In this document: piece after piece, positions 5,371-13,545 of the stretch | Numbering within the stretch: position 1 is the stretch's first letter | How the letters are laid out: the number at the start of each line of letters is the position of its first letter | NCBI GenBank assembly: GCA_943357275.1 | Contig: CALRGL010000002.1 | Coordinates: 1 to 31,284, forward strand | From: Candidatus Uhrbacteria bacterium RIFOXYB12_FULL_58_10 | GTDB lineage: Bacteria > Patescibacteriota > Patescibacteriia > UBA9934 > GWF2-40-263 | Direction of reading: 5' to 3' | DNA length: 31,284 bases | Position numbers and translations under genes: made by a program | The notes under the pieces: generated by a model | What the model saw: only the letters and a program-made list of their open reading frames with translations | Told to the model about the DNA's origin: nothing | Databases searched by the model: none

Positions 5371-6792
5371 TTAAACTATCGATCCGAAAATTCTAATCAC
5401 CTTCAACATCACAACTGAGCAAGCCCATGCTGGCAACAGCAAAATCCTTCCGATTGGAATCCAAATGAGTCCTGCAACAAGTCCAACAATTGTAAGCAAC
5501 ATTGCATACGGAACAAGAGGAAGCACGAGCATATTTACAAATGGGGCGCTAAACGAAATCGTTCCGAAGTGCCAAAGGATGATCGGCAATGTACAGAGAC
5601 TTGCTACAAGTGAGGCAACAAACGATTCACGCAGTCCATACACCTCTGGAAGAAATTCAAATCGCTCAATCCATTTTGGAACGAGATACAGGATGCCAAT
5701 GGTCGCTACAAACGATAACTGGAACCCTGGATCATCTAAAAGGATACGTGGGTTTACAACAAGCATAAGGCTCGCAGCAATCAAAAGAAGATTCAGTCGA
5801 GAAGGCTCACGTCGCACAAGATGTTGAACCAAGATCAAACTTGCCATGAGTGTTGCACGAACAATCGCTGGTGTTGCTCCTGCGATCAGCATATAGATAA
5901 CAAGCATGAGTCCGGCAAGACCAAGCGCTTGATTTCTTCGAAGCTTAGTCGTGAGAATCCACCCAAGAAAGGCAACAGAAAATAAAGACACATTGAATCC
6001 GGAAGCCGCAAGAATATGGGACGTTCCCGTTTTTGAAAAATCCGTTTGTAAGTCGTCAGACAAAGACGATCCCCCACCAAACAAGAGTCCAGACAAAAAA
6101 GAGGCATGTGGTTCACCGACAATCTGATGAAGTCGATCGATCAAAAACTGTTTGAACCAAAGAAGCATGCCAACCATCGAAACTTCGTTTGATGGTTGTA
6201 CGTCTGTAAATTGTGGGAACGAACAGATCGCTAGAATTCCTCGTGAACGAAGCAGACGGTCATAGGCAAATCCGTTGAACGGTTCAGGCTCATCGATGTG
6301 ACAACTGACTTGAAGATGATCTTGATAACGCACTTCTGGATACAACGGCAACCGTGCAAGAAGTTTTCCTTCAACACGTTCATCGACAGCTGTGAGATGA
6401 TCCAAAACAACTTGCTGACCTTTGATCGAGCGAATAACTTCTGCAGACACGTCCCCTTCGATACGAATGGTTTGGTTGGCTTTATCCGCGATGGTAACAA
6501 TCGAAGACGAAAGATTGGAAAGAGAATAGCGAAAAATACCCAGAAGAAAAAAGATTAGGATGGTAGCCACAAGCTTTAGCTTGCGTGTTTTTTGTTCTGT
6601 AGAAATTTGCGCAGGCTGAAGCCTGCGACTACCAAACATGATGATGCATACGATTCCGACAACAATCGCTCCAATCATCCATTCGAACCCCACCCATCCA
6701 AAGAGCGGACCTAACAGAATGCCAAAACAAAACCCGCCAAGAACGACGGCGAGTTGTTTTGATTTGGATGTGAAGAGTGAATTGATAAACAC
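5371..6792 (-). CDS. comEC: ComEC/Rec2 DNA-uptake channel protein
   Basis: This 473-residue polytopic membrane protein forms the inner-membrane channel for single-stranded DNA in natural competence. Two N-terminal helices (about 13-52) are followed by a third (about 72-90), then an extracytoplasmic OB-like DUF4131 region (about 100-190), then the Competence domain with the signature GTSHILAASGFNVSLFS (256-272) and many further helices. The usual C-terminal hydrolase domain is encoded by the next gene. Residues 54-77 are encoded entirely by a 72-bp palindromic element inserted in frame between helices. The start codon is GTG, 18 nt after the leuS stop, without an SD, so it is presumably expressed from the leuS promoter. 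Confidence 0.9.
   Translation of the reverse strand: MFINSLFTSKSKQLAVVLGGFCFGILLGPLFGWVGFEWMIGAIVVGIVCIIMFGSRRLQPAQISTEQKTRKLKLVATILIFFLLGIFRYSLSNLSSSIVTIADKANQTIRIEGDVSAEVIRSIKGQQVVLDHLTAVDERVEGKLLARLPLYPEVRYQDHLQVSCHIDEPEPFNGFAYDRLLRSRGILAICSFPQFTDVQPSNEVSMVGMLLWFKQFLIDRLHQIVGEPHASFLSGLLFGGGSSLSDDLQTDFSKTGTSHILAASGFNVSLFSVAFLGWILTTKLRRNQALGLAGLMLVIYMLIAGATPAIVRATLMASLILVQHLVRREPSRLNLLLIAASLMLVVNPRILLDDPGFQLSFVATIGILYLVPKWIERFEFLPEVYGLRESFVASLVASLCTLPIILWHFGTISFSAPFVNMLVLPLVPYAMLLTIVGLVAGLIWIPIGRILLLPAWACSVVMLKVIRIFGSIV
6562..6633. repeat. 72-bp palindromic element inside comEC, in frame
   Basis: The 24-bp ends are imperfect inverted repeats: GGTAGCCACAAGCTTTAG... against GGTAGTCGCAGGCTTCAG..., 18 of 24 matching. 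Each end is itself a hairpin: CGCAGGCT-GA-AGCCTGCG (8-bp stem) and CAAGCT-TT-AGCTTG (6-bp stem). The length is exactly 24 codons and the element starts at the first base of comEC codon 54, so the reading frame is kept. It encodes an Arg/Lys/Gln-rich linker between membrane helices. The sequence type resembles GTAG...GCAGGCT...AGCCTGC dispersed repeats. Confidence 0.75.
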
Positions 6793-6810
6793 ACTTGCTG
6801 GTTACCAACA

Positions 6811-9285
6811 CTAAAGAACAATGTTTAAAATTCTCCCTTTCACATACACCACTTTTTTAATGGTTTGTCCGTCTAGATACTTCTGTATGTTCGGATCCGA
6901 TGTTGCAAGCTCCATCACAACCGATTCTTCTGCGTCTGGGGCAATCTGAATAAGTCCGCGTGCTTTCCCATTGATCTGCACGGCCATTTGAATAACATCC
7001 TCCACGATCAGTGCAGGATCAAACACTGGCCACGGATAGGTCTCAAGAAGCTCTGTCCCACCTGTTTGCTGGTTGAGTTCGTTTGCAAGATGCGGAGCAA
7101 AAAGACACAAGACAATCAAAAATGCATTGAATGATTCTTTTGTGATCGATCCTTGTTCTTTGACAGTGTTTACAAAAACCATCATGGCAGAAACAGCCGT
7201 GTTGAACCGCATCGCCTCTACATCCTCTGAAACTTTTTTGATGGTTTGATGAAGGCCGCGCGTAACCTCTTTTGATTCTGTTTCAGAGATCATCTGAACG
7301 AGGTTTGTCGACTTCTCAAGGAAACGTCGCATTCCAACCAGTCCGTTGATTTGCCACGGAACAGGTTCAGCAAACGGACCCATAAAGAGTTCGTACAACC
7401 GAACAGCGTCCGCTCCATACTGCGTCACCATTTCGTCAGGGTTTACAACGTTGCCCTTTGATTTGGACATCTTCGTTCCGTCTTCAGCCATAATCAGCCC
7501 ATGACTTGTACGCTTTGCATAAGGCTCCGGCGCAGGAACATATCCACGATCAAACAAAAACTTGTTCCAAAAACGAGAGTACAACAAGTGAAGCGTTGTG
7601 TGTTCCATTCCTCCGTTGTACCAATCAACCGGCATCCAATCCTTCAAGATTTCTTTATAGGAAGACATTGGGAACGAAAAATTGTTCGTGTGTTTCATCG
7701 CATAAGCCAAGAAATACCAGCTGGATCCTGCCCAGTTTGGCATCGTATCTGTTTCACGCTGAGCGGGACCTCCGCACTCAGGACAAGTGGTATTCACCCA
7801 GTCCGTCATCTGTGCAAGAGGCGACTCTCCTGTTTCAGAAGGTTCATATTTTTCTACCTCTGGAAGACAAAGAGGAAGCTGACTTTCTGGAACGGAAACC
7901 CAATCACATTTTTCACAATGGACAAGTGGAATCGGCTCTCCCCAATACCGTTGACGAGAAAAAACCCAGTCACGCAATTTGAACGTTGTCTTAGCTTCTC
8001 CAACACCTTTCTCGGCAAGCCAAGTGATCATTTGTTTCGTAGCTTCTTGTGTTGAGAGTCCATTAAGGAAACCGGAATTGATCGCAATTCCATCCCCTAC
8101 ATAACAATCATGTTCAATAACAATGGACGATTGAGCTGCTTTTGCCATGGCTAAATCGGTGCCAAGAATAGTTTGAAGATCTGGAGGTCGGACAACTTGT
8201 CGAAGAGGAAGATTAAATTTCTTTGCAAACGAAAAGTCTCGCTCATCATGCGCTGGTACGGCCATGATGGCACCAGTTCCGTATTGACCCAAAACATAAT
8301 CAGCAACCCAAACAGGAATTTGTTTTTCCGTTGCTGGATTCACCGCCATAACTCCTGAAAACACCCCTGTTTTCTCTCGCTCGTCAGACGTGCGATCTAC
8401 TTCTGTTTGCTTGAGTGCTTGAGACACATACGTCTGTACATCTTCATGAGCTTGCCATCCCATCTTTATCCATCCATCAACGACTTCTGGAGAGACAACT
8501 AAAAACGTTGCTCCAAACAAGGTATCTGGTCGGGTTGTGAATACGCGTTGTTGATGAGACTTCTCTGGCTGACCTTCCACAACAAGATCAAAGGCAATCT
8601 CTGCCCCTTCACTTTTTCCAATCCAGTTGCGTTGCTGTGCTTTGATCTTTTCAACATAATCCAAACCCTCCAAGTCATCGATCAAACGATCCGCATACTT
8701 GGTAATAGCAATCATCCATTGTTGTTTGTCTCGTTTTTCTGTTTGTCCTCCACAACGCTCGCAAGACCCATCAACCACTTCTTCGTTGGCAAGTCCTGTT
8801 TTACAAGACAAACACCAGTTGATTGGCATGCTGGCTTTATAAGCAAGACCCGCTTTGAAAAACTCTAGAAACATCCACTGTGTCCATTTGAAATATTCAG
8901 GGTCCGTCGTATTGATTTCACGAGACCAATCAAAACTAAAACCAAGCGAAGTCAATTGTCGTTTAAATGTTGCGATATTTTCTGCCGTGACCTCTTGAGG
9001 TTTGCGTCCCGTTTTGATTGCATAATTCTCTGTTGGCAATCCAAACGCATCCCAACCCATCGGATAAAGAACATTAAACCCTTCCATTCGACGTTTACGT
9101 GCAATCACGTCTAACGCTGTATAAGAACGAGGATGTCCAATATGAAGACCGGCTCCGGAGGGATACGGAAACTCAACTAGACAATAAAATTTTGGCTTAT
9201 CTGAGTTGTCCTTGGCATGAAACACGCCTGTGGATTCCCACTGATCTTGCCATTTTTTCTCGATCTCTTGATGATTGAAGGCCAT
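6811..9285 (-). CDS. leuS: Leucyl-tRNA synthetase
   Basis: LeuRS charges tRNA-Leu in the cytoplasm. The 824-residue protein has the class I HIGH motif (LHIGH, 47-51), KMSKS (605-609), a zinc ribbon with two C-x2-C pairs (around CLSCKTG and CERCG), a second Cys-rich module (CEKC and CPECGG), and an editing domain in between. It is slightly shorter than typical bacterial LeuRS. The start ATG at 9285 lies only nine nucleotides from a predicted -10 box and has no SD, so its mRNA may be leaderless. It heads the operon leuS - comEC - hydrolase - ndk. Confidence 0.97.
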   Translation of the reverse strand: MAFNHQEIEKKWQDQWESTGVFHAKDNSDKPKFYCLVEFPYPSGAGLHIGHPRSYTALDVIARKRRMEGFNVLYPMGWDAFGLPTENYAIKTGRKPQEVTAENIATFKRQLTSLGFSFDWSREINTTDPEYFKWTQWMFLEFFKAGLAYKASMPINWCLSCKTGLANEEVVDGSCERCGGQTEKRDKQQWMIAITKYADRLIDDLEGLDYVEKIKAQQRNWIGKSEGAEIAFDLVVEGQPEKSHQQRVFTTRPDTLFGATFLVVSPEVVDGWIKMGWQAHEDVQTYVSQALKQTEVDRTSDEREKTGVFSGVMAVNPATEKQIPVWVADYVLGQYGTGAIMAVPAHDERDFSFAKKFNLPLRQVVRPPDLQTILGTDLAMAKAAQSSIVIEHDCYVGDGIAINSGFLNGLSTQEATKQMITWLAEKGVGEAKTTFKLRDWVFSRQRYWGEPIPLVHCEKCDWVSVPESQLPLCLPEVEKYEPSETGESPLAQMTDWVNTTCPECGGPAQRETDTMPNWAGSSWYFLAYAMKHTNNFSFPMSSYKEILKDWMPVDWYNGGMEHTTLHLLYSRFWNKFLFDRGYVPAPEPYAKRTSHGLIMAEDGTKMSKSKGNVVNPDEMVTQYGADAVRLYELFMGPFAEPVPWQINGLVGMRRFLEKSTNLVQMISETESKEVTRGLHQTIKKVSEDVEAMRFNTAVSAMMVFVNTVKEQGSITKESFNAFLIVLCLFAPHLANELNQQTGGTELLETYPWPVFDPALIVEDVIQMAVQINGKARGLIQIAPDAEESVVMELATSDPNIQKYLDGQTIKKVVYVKGRILNIVL

Positions 9286-9294
9286 AGTGCTCTG

Positions 9295-9322
9295 ATAGTA
9301 TCAGAATTGATCGTTTTCTCAA
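9295..9322 (-). promoter_or_regulatory. leuS operon promoter, leaderless geometry
   Basis: Minus strand: TTGAGA (9322-9317), 16-nt spacer, extended TGA then TACTAT (9300-9295). Only nine bases separate the -10 from the ATG. Confidence 0.6.
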
Positions 9323-9327
9323 ATTGA

Positions 9328-9356
9328 TTGACAAAACCCTTCATCCACCCTATTGT
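9328..9356 (+). promoter_or_regulatory. Promoter of the 9393-10262 gene
   Basis: TTGACA at 9328-9333, 17-nt spacer, TATTGT at 9351-9356. It diverges from the leuS promoter, with only five bases between the two -35 boxes. Confidence 0.6.
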
Positions 9357-9392
9357 GACTTTCTGTTCTTTTCCCTCTAGAAAGGAGGATGA

Positions 9393-10262
9393 ATGGCCGT
9401 AAAATTCAAGAGTTTTCATCGTCGTCTCTGCCTGCCAAAGGAACGTATTGCCTTCGACCAAGACGTGCTCGAAACTTGTTTTGTTCCGATCATAGAATAC
9501 GAATTCTCCGTTTCTGACTTCAAGCATTTGGATTCTCAAGTGCGAGGAAGAGACTGCGAAAAGAGTATTCGCGACATCCTTCGGTCTGCTCTTCAAACGA
9601 GTTGTGCAAAGCAACTTCGTTCAACAGATCGGCACCTGGCTCAAGCTATTCTGCTTCATCGTTTACAAAACGACTACGTTCAAGGAAATCACGAAGGCCA
9701 CCATAACAAGTCAGCCAACAAGGCGTTGATGGGGACCATGATGCAACATCATCTAACTCGAGCCTTGCTTGAACTCAATGATGACGCACGAAAAGAAGTC
9801 CTTGAATGGTCTCATCACTTCATGCAGTTCGATGTTCAAAATTGGTACACCTCGTACCAAGGAGTCGTTTCTGTTGTACGAACGATCTTGGCATCGTCCA
9901 TGCTGGATGATGCGCAAATTTATCTTCCAAACACAGCCGAAGATCTGACACGTGGGATTGATTTGTTTGTCATCAGCGGAAGCCATCATCTCGCCCTGAG
10001 TGTGAAAACGGGACGCATTCATGACGTCTTTATTCCCTGTGTGACACACGTTCCCCACGGATACTCTGGAGCCTGTAGAAAGGAGCTGGAACGAATCAAA
10101 CAAAGTGCCCAGTTTGTTTCTGAGCAATATGGGAAACCTTTCTGTGGCATGTTCCTGATTGTTGGAAAACCACACGTCTTGTATGAAATCCTTTCTTGGG
10201 ATGAAGACACAATCGACCTTTACTGTGCCATGAAAGAATTCTCTGTTTCTCTTGCCTCTTGA
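9393..10262 (+). CDS. Orphan with PD-(D/E)XK-like motif, paralogue 1
   Basis: This 289-residue soluble protein is clearly related to the next gene. Shared blocks are GTMMQHHLTRALLELN (about 114-129) and IYLPNTAEDLTRGIDLFV (176-193), followed by LALSVKTG (200-207). The order Glu183, Asp190, then S-x-K205 resembles the PD-(D/E)XK nuclease core, where a Glu/Asp pair and a Lys close the active site. The usual acidic residue two before the Lys is Ser203, so catalysis is uncertain. The N-terminal 170 residues are helical and unrecognised. The start is fixed by AAAGGAGG (9381-9388). It has its own promoter and a terminator that overlaps the stop codon. A nuclease or nucleic-acid-binding role is an inference. 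Confidence 0.65.
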   Translation: MAVKFKSFHRRLCLPKERIAFDQDVLETCFVPIIEYEFSVSDFKHLDSQVRGRDCEKSIRDILRSALQTSCAKQLRSTDRHLAQAILLHRLQNDYVQGNHEGHHNKSANKALMGTMMQHHLTRALLELNDDARKEVLEWSHHFMQFDVQNWYTSYQGVVSVVRTILASSMLDDAQIYLPNTAEDLTRGIDLFVISGSHHLALSVKTGRIHDVFIPCVTHVPHGYSGACRKELERIKQSAQFVSEQYGKPFCGMFLIVGKPHVLYEILSWDEDTIDLYCAMKEFSVSLAS

Positions 10263-10285
10263 AGTCCTTTCGGACTTCTTTTTCT
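10261..10285 (+). terminator. Terminator overlapping the stop codon of paralogue 1
   Basis: GAAGTCC-TTTC-GGACTTC followed by T-rich sequence. The stem begins within the TGA stop. Confidence 0.85.
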
Positions 10286-10315
10286 TTTCTTTTTGTTAAT
10301 TTTCAAGCCAATCTC

Positions 10316-10344
10316 TTGACATAAAGGACAAAGACAGGTAGTGT
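10316..10344 (+). promoter_or_regulatory. Promoter of paralogue 2
   Basis: TTGACA at 10316-10321 with TAGTGT 17 nt downstream at 10339-10344. The -35 is perfect and the -10 weak. Confidence 0.45.
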
Positions 10345-10380
10345 TCACCGTCGTTCCTTAACCCCAACCGGAGGCTCCCT

Positions 10381-11262
10381 GTGATCGACCAATTTGAACT
10401 TGATCACAAGCGGATCGTCCTCTCACCTGAGACGCTTACGATTCGCGATGTGGTTGCGCAAGAATGCTTCTTGCCTCTGATGACCCTAGAAATCCCTTTG
10501 TCCTATTGGGGAATTCTAGGAACACAAAACAAGCGCGCTCGATCACTTGATATCGCTTTTCAAGCTCTGATCGAAGAAGTGCTTGGGTACTACGACATGC
10601 ACGACGAGATGTACATGCACGAACGCCGAGTAGCCGAATGCATCATTCTGCATCGCGTTCAGCTTGCCATTGATGAGGGACCACTCAAACAACATCCCGA
10701 TGGGTCTTGTTGGAACCCTGTTCTTGGCACCATGATTCAACAGCGTCTCACCCTCTCTCTTGCTGAACTGAGTTCTGAGGACAAAGATCGTTTACGAGAT
10801 TTTACTCTGGGCTTTCTATCGCCCACTTCCAAAGAATGGGCACGTGCTTTGGTGGGAGCTTCTTCAGCCACACGTGTTCTTGTGGCAGCACACACGCTTG
10901 ATCAAGCAACGGTGTATCTTCCTACGGTTCATGAAGATCGCGTTTACGGAATCGACCTCATTGTCGTCGATCAAAATGTCGATCTTGCCATCAGTGTAAA
11001 AACAGGACTCAATGGAAGTAGATTCGAACCCATTCTTTGTCTAGAAACACCCAAGCGTACACAAGGACAACTTCTCCCTTCCAACGAAGAATTGATTTAT
11101 AACGGTGCGGGTTCACTTTCTTGTTACTACGGCCGTTCGTTTTACGGCATGCTTGTAACCACACGAGAAACAAAAACAACGGATCCCGAACGACGCGCAA
11201 CAAACGATGCACAAGCCCTTCGTCTCTCTATCCAAAAAGCAGCCGAAGCGGCTGCCTCCTGA
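10381..11262 (+). CDS. Orphan with PD-(D/E)XK-like motif, paralogue 2
   Basis: This 293-residue paralogue of the preceding gene starts at GTG 10381 with GGAGG at 10370-10374. It shares the helical block LGTMIQQRLTLSLAELS (115-131) and the core VYLPTVHEDRVYGIDLIV (178-195), then LAISVKTG (202-209). Glu185, Asp192 and Lys207 sit at the same spacing as in paralogue 1, and again Ser stands at the ExK position. Conservation of exactly these positions between otherwise diverged copies supports a functional site. The duplication includes the gene layout: own promoter, strong SD and a terminator (GAAGTCC/GGACTTC) overlapping the stop. The last codons, Lys-Ala-Ala-Glu-Ala-Ala, also form a terminator for gdhA on the opposite strand. 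Function unknown. Confidence 0.65.
   Translation: MIDQFELDHKRIVLSPETLTIRDVVAQECFLPLMTLEIPLSYWGILGTQNKRARSLDIAFQALIEEVLGYYDMHDEMYMHERRVAECIILHRVQLAIDEGPLKQHPDGSCWNPVLGTMIQQRLTLSLAELSSEDKDRLRDFTLGFLSPTSKEWARALVGASSATRVLVAAHTLDQATVYLPTVHEDRVYGIDLIVVDQNVDLAISVKTGLNGSRFEPILCLETPKRTQGQLLPSNEELIYNGAGSLSCYYGRSFYGMLVTTRETKTTDPERRATNDAQALRLSIQKAAEAAAS
11231..11256 (-). terminator. gdhA terminator inside the end of paralogue 2
   Basis: On the minus strand GCAGCCG-CTT-CGGCTGC is followed by TTTTT. It lies within the coding sequence of the convergent gene. Confidence 0.75.
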
Positions 11263-11285
11263 AGTCCACTCGGACTTCTTTTCTT
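11261..11285 (+). terminator. Terminator overlapping the stop codon of paralogue 2
   Basis: GAAGTCC-ACTC-GGACTTC then TTTTCTTTTT. The stem is identical to that of paralogue 1, with a changed loop. Confidence 0.85.
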
Positions 11286-11286
11286 T

Positions 11287-12522
11287 TTATCCGATTCCAT
11301 TCATGCGACTATTTTGTGCTTGCTGTAATCGTTCAAGAGCCACCACAAACGCCGCTCTTCGCAGGTCTGTTTCAAGATTGATTGATCGTTCAAAAATCGC
11401 GAGCGCTTCCCGTTGAATACTTCGTTTCAATTTATCAAAGACTTGCTCTTCTCTCCAATGCTCCCCTTTCAAATTTTGTTCCCATTCATAACTTGAAACC
11501 GTCACACCTCCAGAATTCGCAAGAATGTCGGGAATCACCACAATCTGTTTTGCAAACAATGCATCATCTGCGCTTGGTGTGATCGGACCGTTTGCTAACT
11601 CCAAAATAACTCGCGCTTTGATTCGATTCACATTTTCATCTGTGATCACGTTTTCAAGTGCAGCCGGAATCAAAACATCACACGACACTTCTAACACAGA
11701 ATCAACCGTCTCTGCAGAAACATATCCAATGACAGATCCTGTAGCCTTTTTGTGTTTTGCAACAGCTACTATGTCCAGTCCGGCATCAGAATAAATTGCA
11801 CCTTTTGAATCCGATACAGCCACAATCTTATGCCCAGCTTGAGAGAAAAATTCAGCCGCATGTTCACCAGCGTTTCCAAATCCTTGAATAGCAATGCAAC
11901 AAGAAACAGGCAAATTCAAACGATCTTTTAACGCTTCGAACACATAAAACCCTCCAAGAGCCGTAGCAACACCACGCCCTTCAGACCCACCTTGTTCCAA
12001 AGGTTTCCCGGTAATCACGGCACCACTTTTATCGCCCGTTGCTTTTCCAAATTCATCTGCCATCCAGGCCATGATCTGTGGTGTGGTATTCACGTCTGGC
12101 GCAGGAACATCCTTTTGCGGACCAACCACGTCCACCATCACCTGCATCCATCCTCGTGCTAATCGTTCTTTTTCGTTTTCAGAAAGTTCTTTTGGATTGA
12201 TCGTTGCCCCACCTTTTCCTCCACCCATTGGAATATTGGCAACCGCACATTTAAGCGTCATCCAAAACGCAAGCGCTTTCACTTCATTTATATCTGTATC
12301 TTGATGCCACCTAATTCCTCCTTTAAACGGACCACGCCAGTTGTTGTGTTGTACTCGATACACTTCAACCATTTGCAATGATCCATCATCACGTCGTAAA
12401 GCAACATGCGATCGAATCTCTCGCAGAGGATAGGTCAAACGATCGATGAGCTCCTGATCAAACGATCGAACATCCGTTGCACGTTTCAATTGTGACAGGG
12501 CGTTTTCAAATGGATTTGGCAT
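11287..12522 (-). CDS. gdhA: Glutamate dehydrogenase (Glu/Leu/Phe/Val family)
   Basis: The enzyme interconverts glutamate with 2-oxoglutarate and ammonia using NAD(P), linking carbon and nitrogen metabolism in the cytoplasm. The 411-residue protein shows the substrate-binding GPFKGGIRWH (64-73), the catalytic-lysine loop PMGGGKGGA (98-106, Lys103), the APDVNT segment, and a Rossmann domain with GFGNAGEHAA. The length is standard. The ATG at 12522 gives a canonical N-terminus but has no SD. It lies directly after the T tract of a terminator-like hairpin, and its promoter is inside the end of trxB, so initiation may be controlled by this hairpin. A leucine or other amino-acid dehydrogenase specificity cannot be excluded by eye. 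Confidence 0.92.
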   Translation of the reverse strand: MPNPFENALSQLKRATDVRSFDQELIDRLTYPLREIRSHVALRRDDGSLQMVEVYRVQHNNWRGPFKGGIRWHQDTDINEVKALAFWMTLKCAVANIPMGGGKGGATINPKELSENEKERLARGWMQVMVDVVGPQKDVPAPDVNTTPQIMAWMADEFGKATGDKSGAVITGKPLEQGGSEGRGVATALGGFYVFEALKDRLNLPVSCCIAIQGFGNAGEHAAEFFSQAGHKIVAVSDSKGAIYSDAGLDIVAVAKHKKATGSVIGYVSAETVDSVLEVSCDVLIPAALENVITDENVNRIKARVILELANGPITPSADDALFAKQIVVIPDILANSGGVTVSSYEWEQNLKGEHWREEQVFDKLKRSIQREALAIFERSINLETDLRRAAFVVALERLQQAQNSRMNGIG

Positions 12523-12547
12523 AAAGAAAAACAGGGGGTTACCCTGT
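12523..12547 (-). terminator. trxB terminator that is also the gdhA leader
   Basis: Minus strand: ACAGGG-TAACC-CCCTGT followed by TTTTCTTT, ending at the base before the gdhA ATG. It fits a terminator of the infB-trxA-trxB operon and would also be the whole 5' leader of gdhA mRNA. Confidence 0.65.
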
Positions 12548-12548
12548 T

Positions 12549-12577
12549 ATCTTACGATTTTATTCTTGCAAAGACAA
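12549..12577 (-). promoter_or_regulatory. gdhA promoter within trxB 3' end
   Basis: Minus strand: TTGTCT (12577-12572), 17-nt spacer, TAAGAT (12554-12549). The -35 lies in the last codons of trxB. Confidence 0.5.
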
Positions 12578-13501
12578 CCATCGTTCTGCGTCGAGTGCAG
12601 CCATGCATCCAGATCCTGCGGCCGTAATGGCTTGTCGGTAGGTGTGATCAATCACGTCTCCACCAGCAAACACACCTTCCACGCTTGTTCGAGTTGATCC
12701 AGACGAAACAACGATATACTTCTTTTCATCAAGTTCAAGCTGACCCTCAAAAATTCCTGTGTTTGGTTTGTGACCAATCGCTGCAAAAACACCATCGGTT
12801 GGAAACTCACGAACCTCGTTTGTTTGGTTATTCAAGATTTTTACAGCTGTAACCGTTTGACCATCTCCCAAGACTTCTTGTATCTCTGTATTCCAGAGAA
12901 ATTCAATCTTAGGATTATTCATCGCACGCTGTTGCATAATCTTTGAAGCACGCAAAGAGTCACGTCGATGCATGACTGTAACCTTGTTTGCAAAACGTGT
13001 GAGAAAATTGGCTTCTTCCATTGCTGAATCACCTCCACCAACAATCACAACATTTTTTCCTCTAAAAAAGAATCCATCACAGGTTGCACAGGCACTCACC
13101 CCGTGGCCTTGATACTGCTCTTCTCCAGGAACGTTAAGCCAAATAGCTTGAGCACCCGTACAAATAATCACGGTTTTTGCCTGATATGTGTCTGTTGCTG
13201 TTTTGAGGGTAAACGGACGAGAAGAAAAATCAACGGAAACAATATCCTCTGAAACAATCTTTGTTCCAAAGCGCTCTGCTTGCTTCTTGTACTTTTCCAT
13301 CATCTCAGGCCCCATCATTCCTTCAGGAAATCCAGGAAAATTTTCAACTTCCGTGGTGAGCATGAGCTGTCCACCTGGTTGTCCGCCAAGTTGTTGTCCT
13401 TCAAACAAAAGCGGTTTGAGCTCTGAGCGAGCTGTGTAAATAGCCGCCGTATAACCAGCCGGACCAGAACCAATGATAATGACTTCTTCTAATTCGTTCA
13501 T
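12560..13501 (-). CDS. trxB: Thioredoxin reductase
   Basis: TrxB is an FAD enzyme that passes electrons from NADPH to thioredoxin. The 313-residue protein has the FAD-binding GSGPAGYTAA (11-20), the redox-active CATC (138-141) and the NAD(P)-binding VGGGDSA (154-160), with the closing GGDV FAD motif near the C-terminus. The start at 13501 gives the standard N-terminus; the longer open frame upstream overlaps trxA in another frame and is spurious. It has no SD. It sits 37 nt after trxA, so the two redox partners are co-transcribed behind infB. A palindromic repeat lies in the gap. Confidence 0.96.
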   Translation of the reverse strand: MNELEEVIIIGSGPAGYTAAIYTARSELKPLLFEGQQLGGQPGGQLMLTTEVENFPGFPEGMMGPEMMEKYKKQAERFGTKIVSEDIVSVDFSSRPFTLKTATDTYQAKTVIICTGAQAIWLNVPGEEQYQGHGVSACATCDGFFFRGKNVVIVGGGDSAMEEANFLTRFANKVTVMHRRDSLRASKIMQQRAMNNPKIEFLWNTEIQEVLGDGQTVTAVKILNNQTNEVREFPTDGVFAAIGHKPNTGIFEGQLELDEKKYIVVSSGSTRTSVEGVFAGGDVIDHTYRQAITAAGSGCMAALDAERWLSLQE

Positions 13502-13502
13502 A

Positions 13503-13545
13503 AGATAAGTCTTATTTGTCCAATAAGTCCTATAAGACTTATTGG
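13503..13545. repeat. Palindromic repeat between trxA and trxB
   Basis: CCAATAAGTC and GACTTATTGG (13520-13529 and 13536-13545) form a 10-bp perfect stem. A third, shorter copy ATAAGTCTTAT follows at 13504-13514. The hairpin includes the trxA stop codon and is not followed by a T tract, so it may be an mRNA processing or stability element rather than a terminator. Confidence 0.55.
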
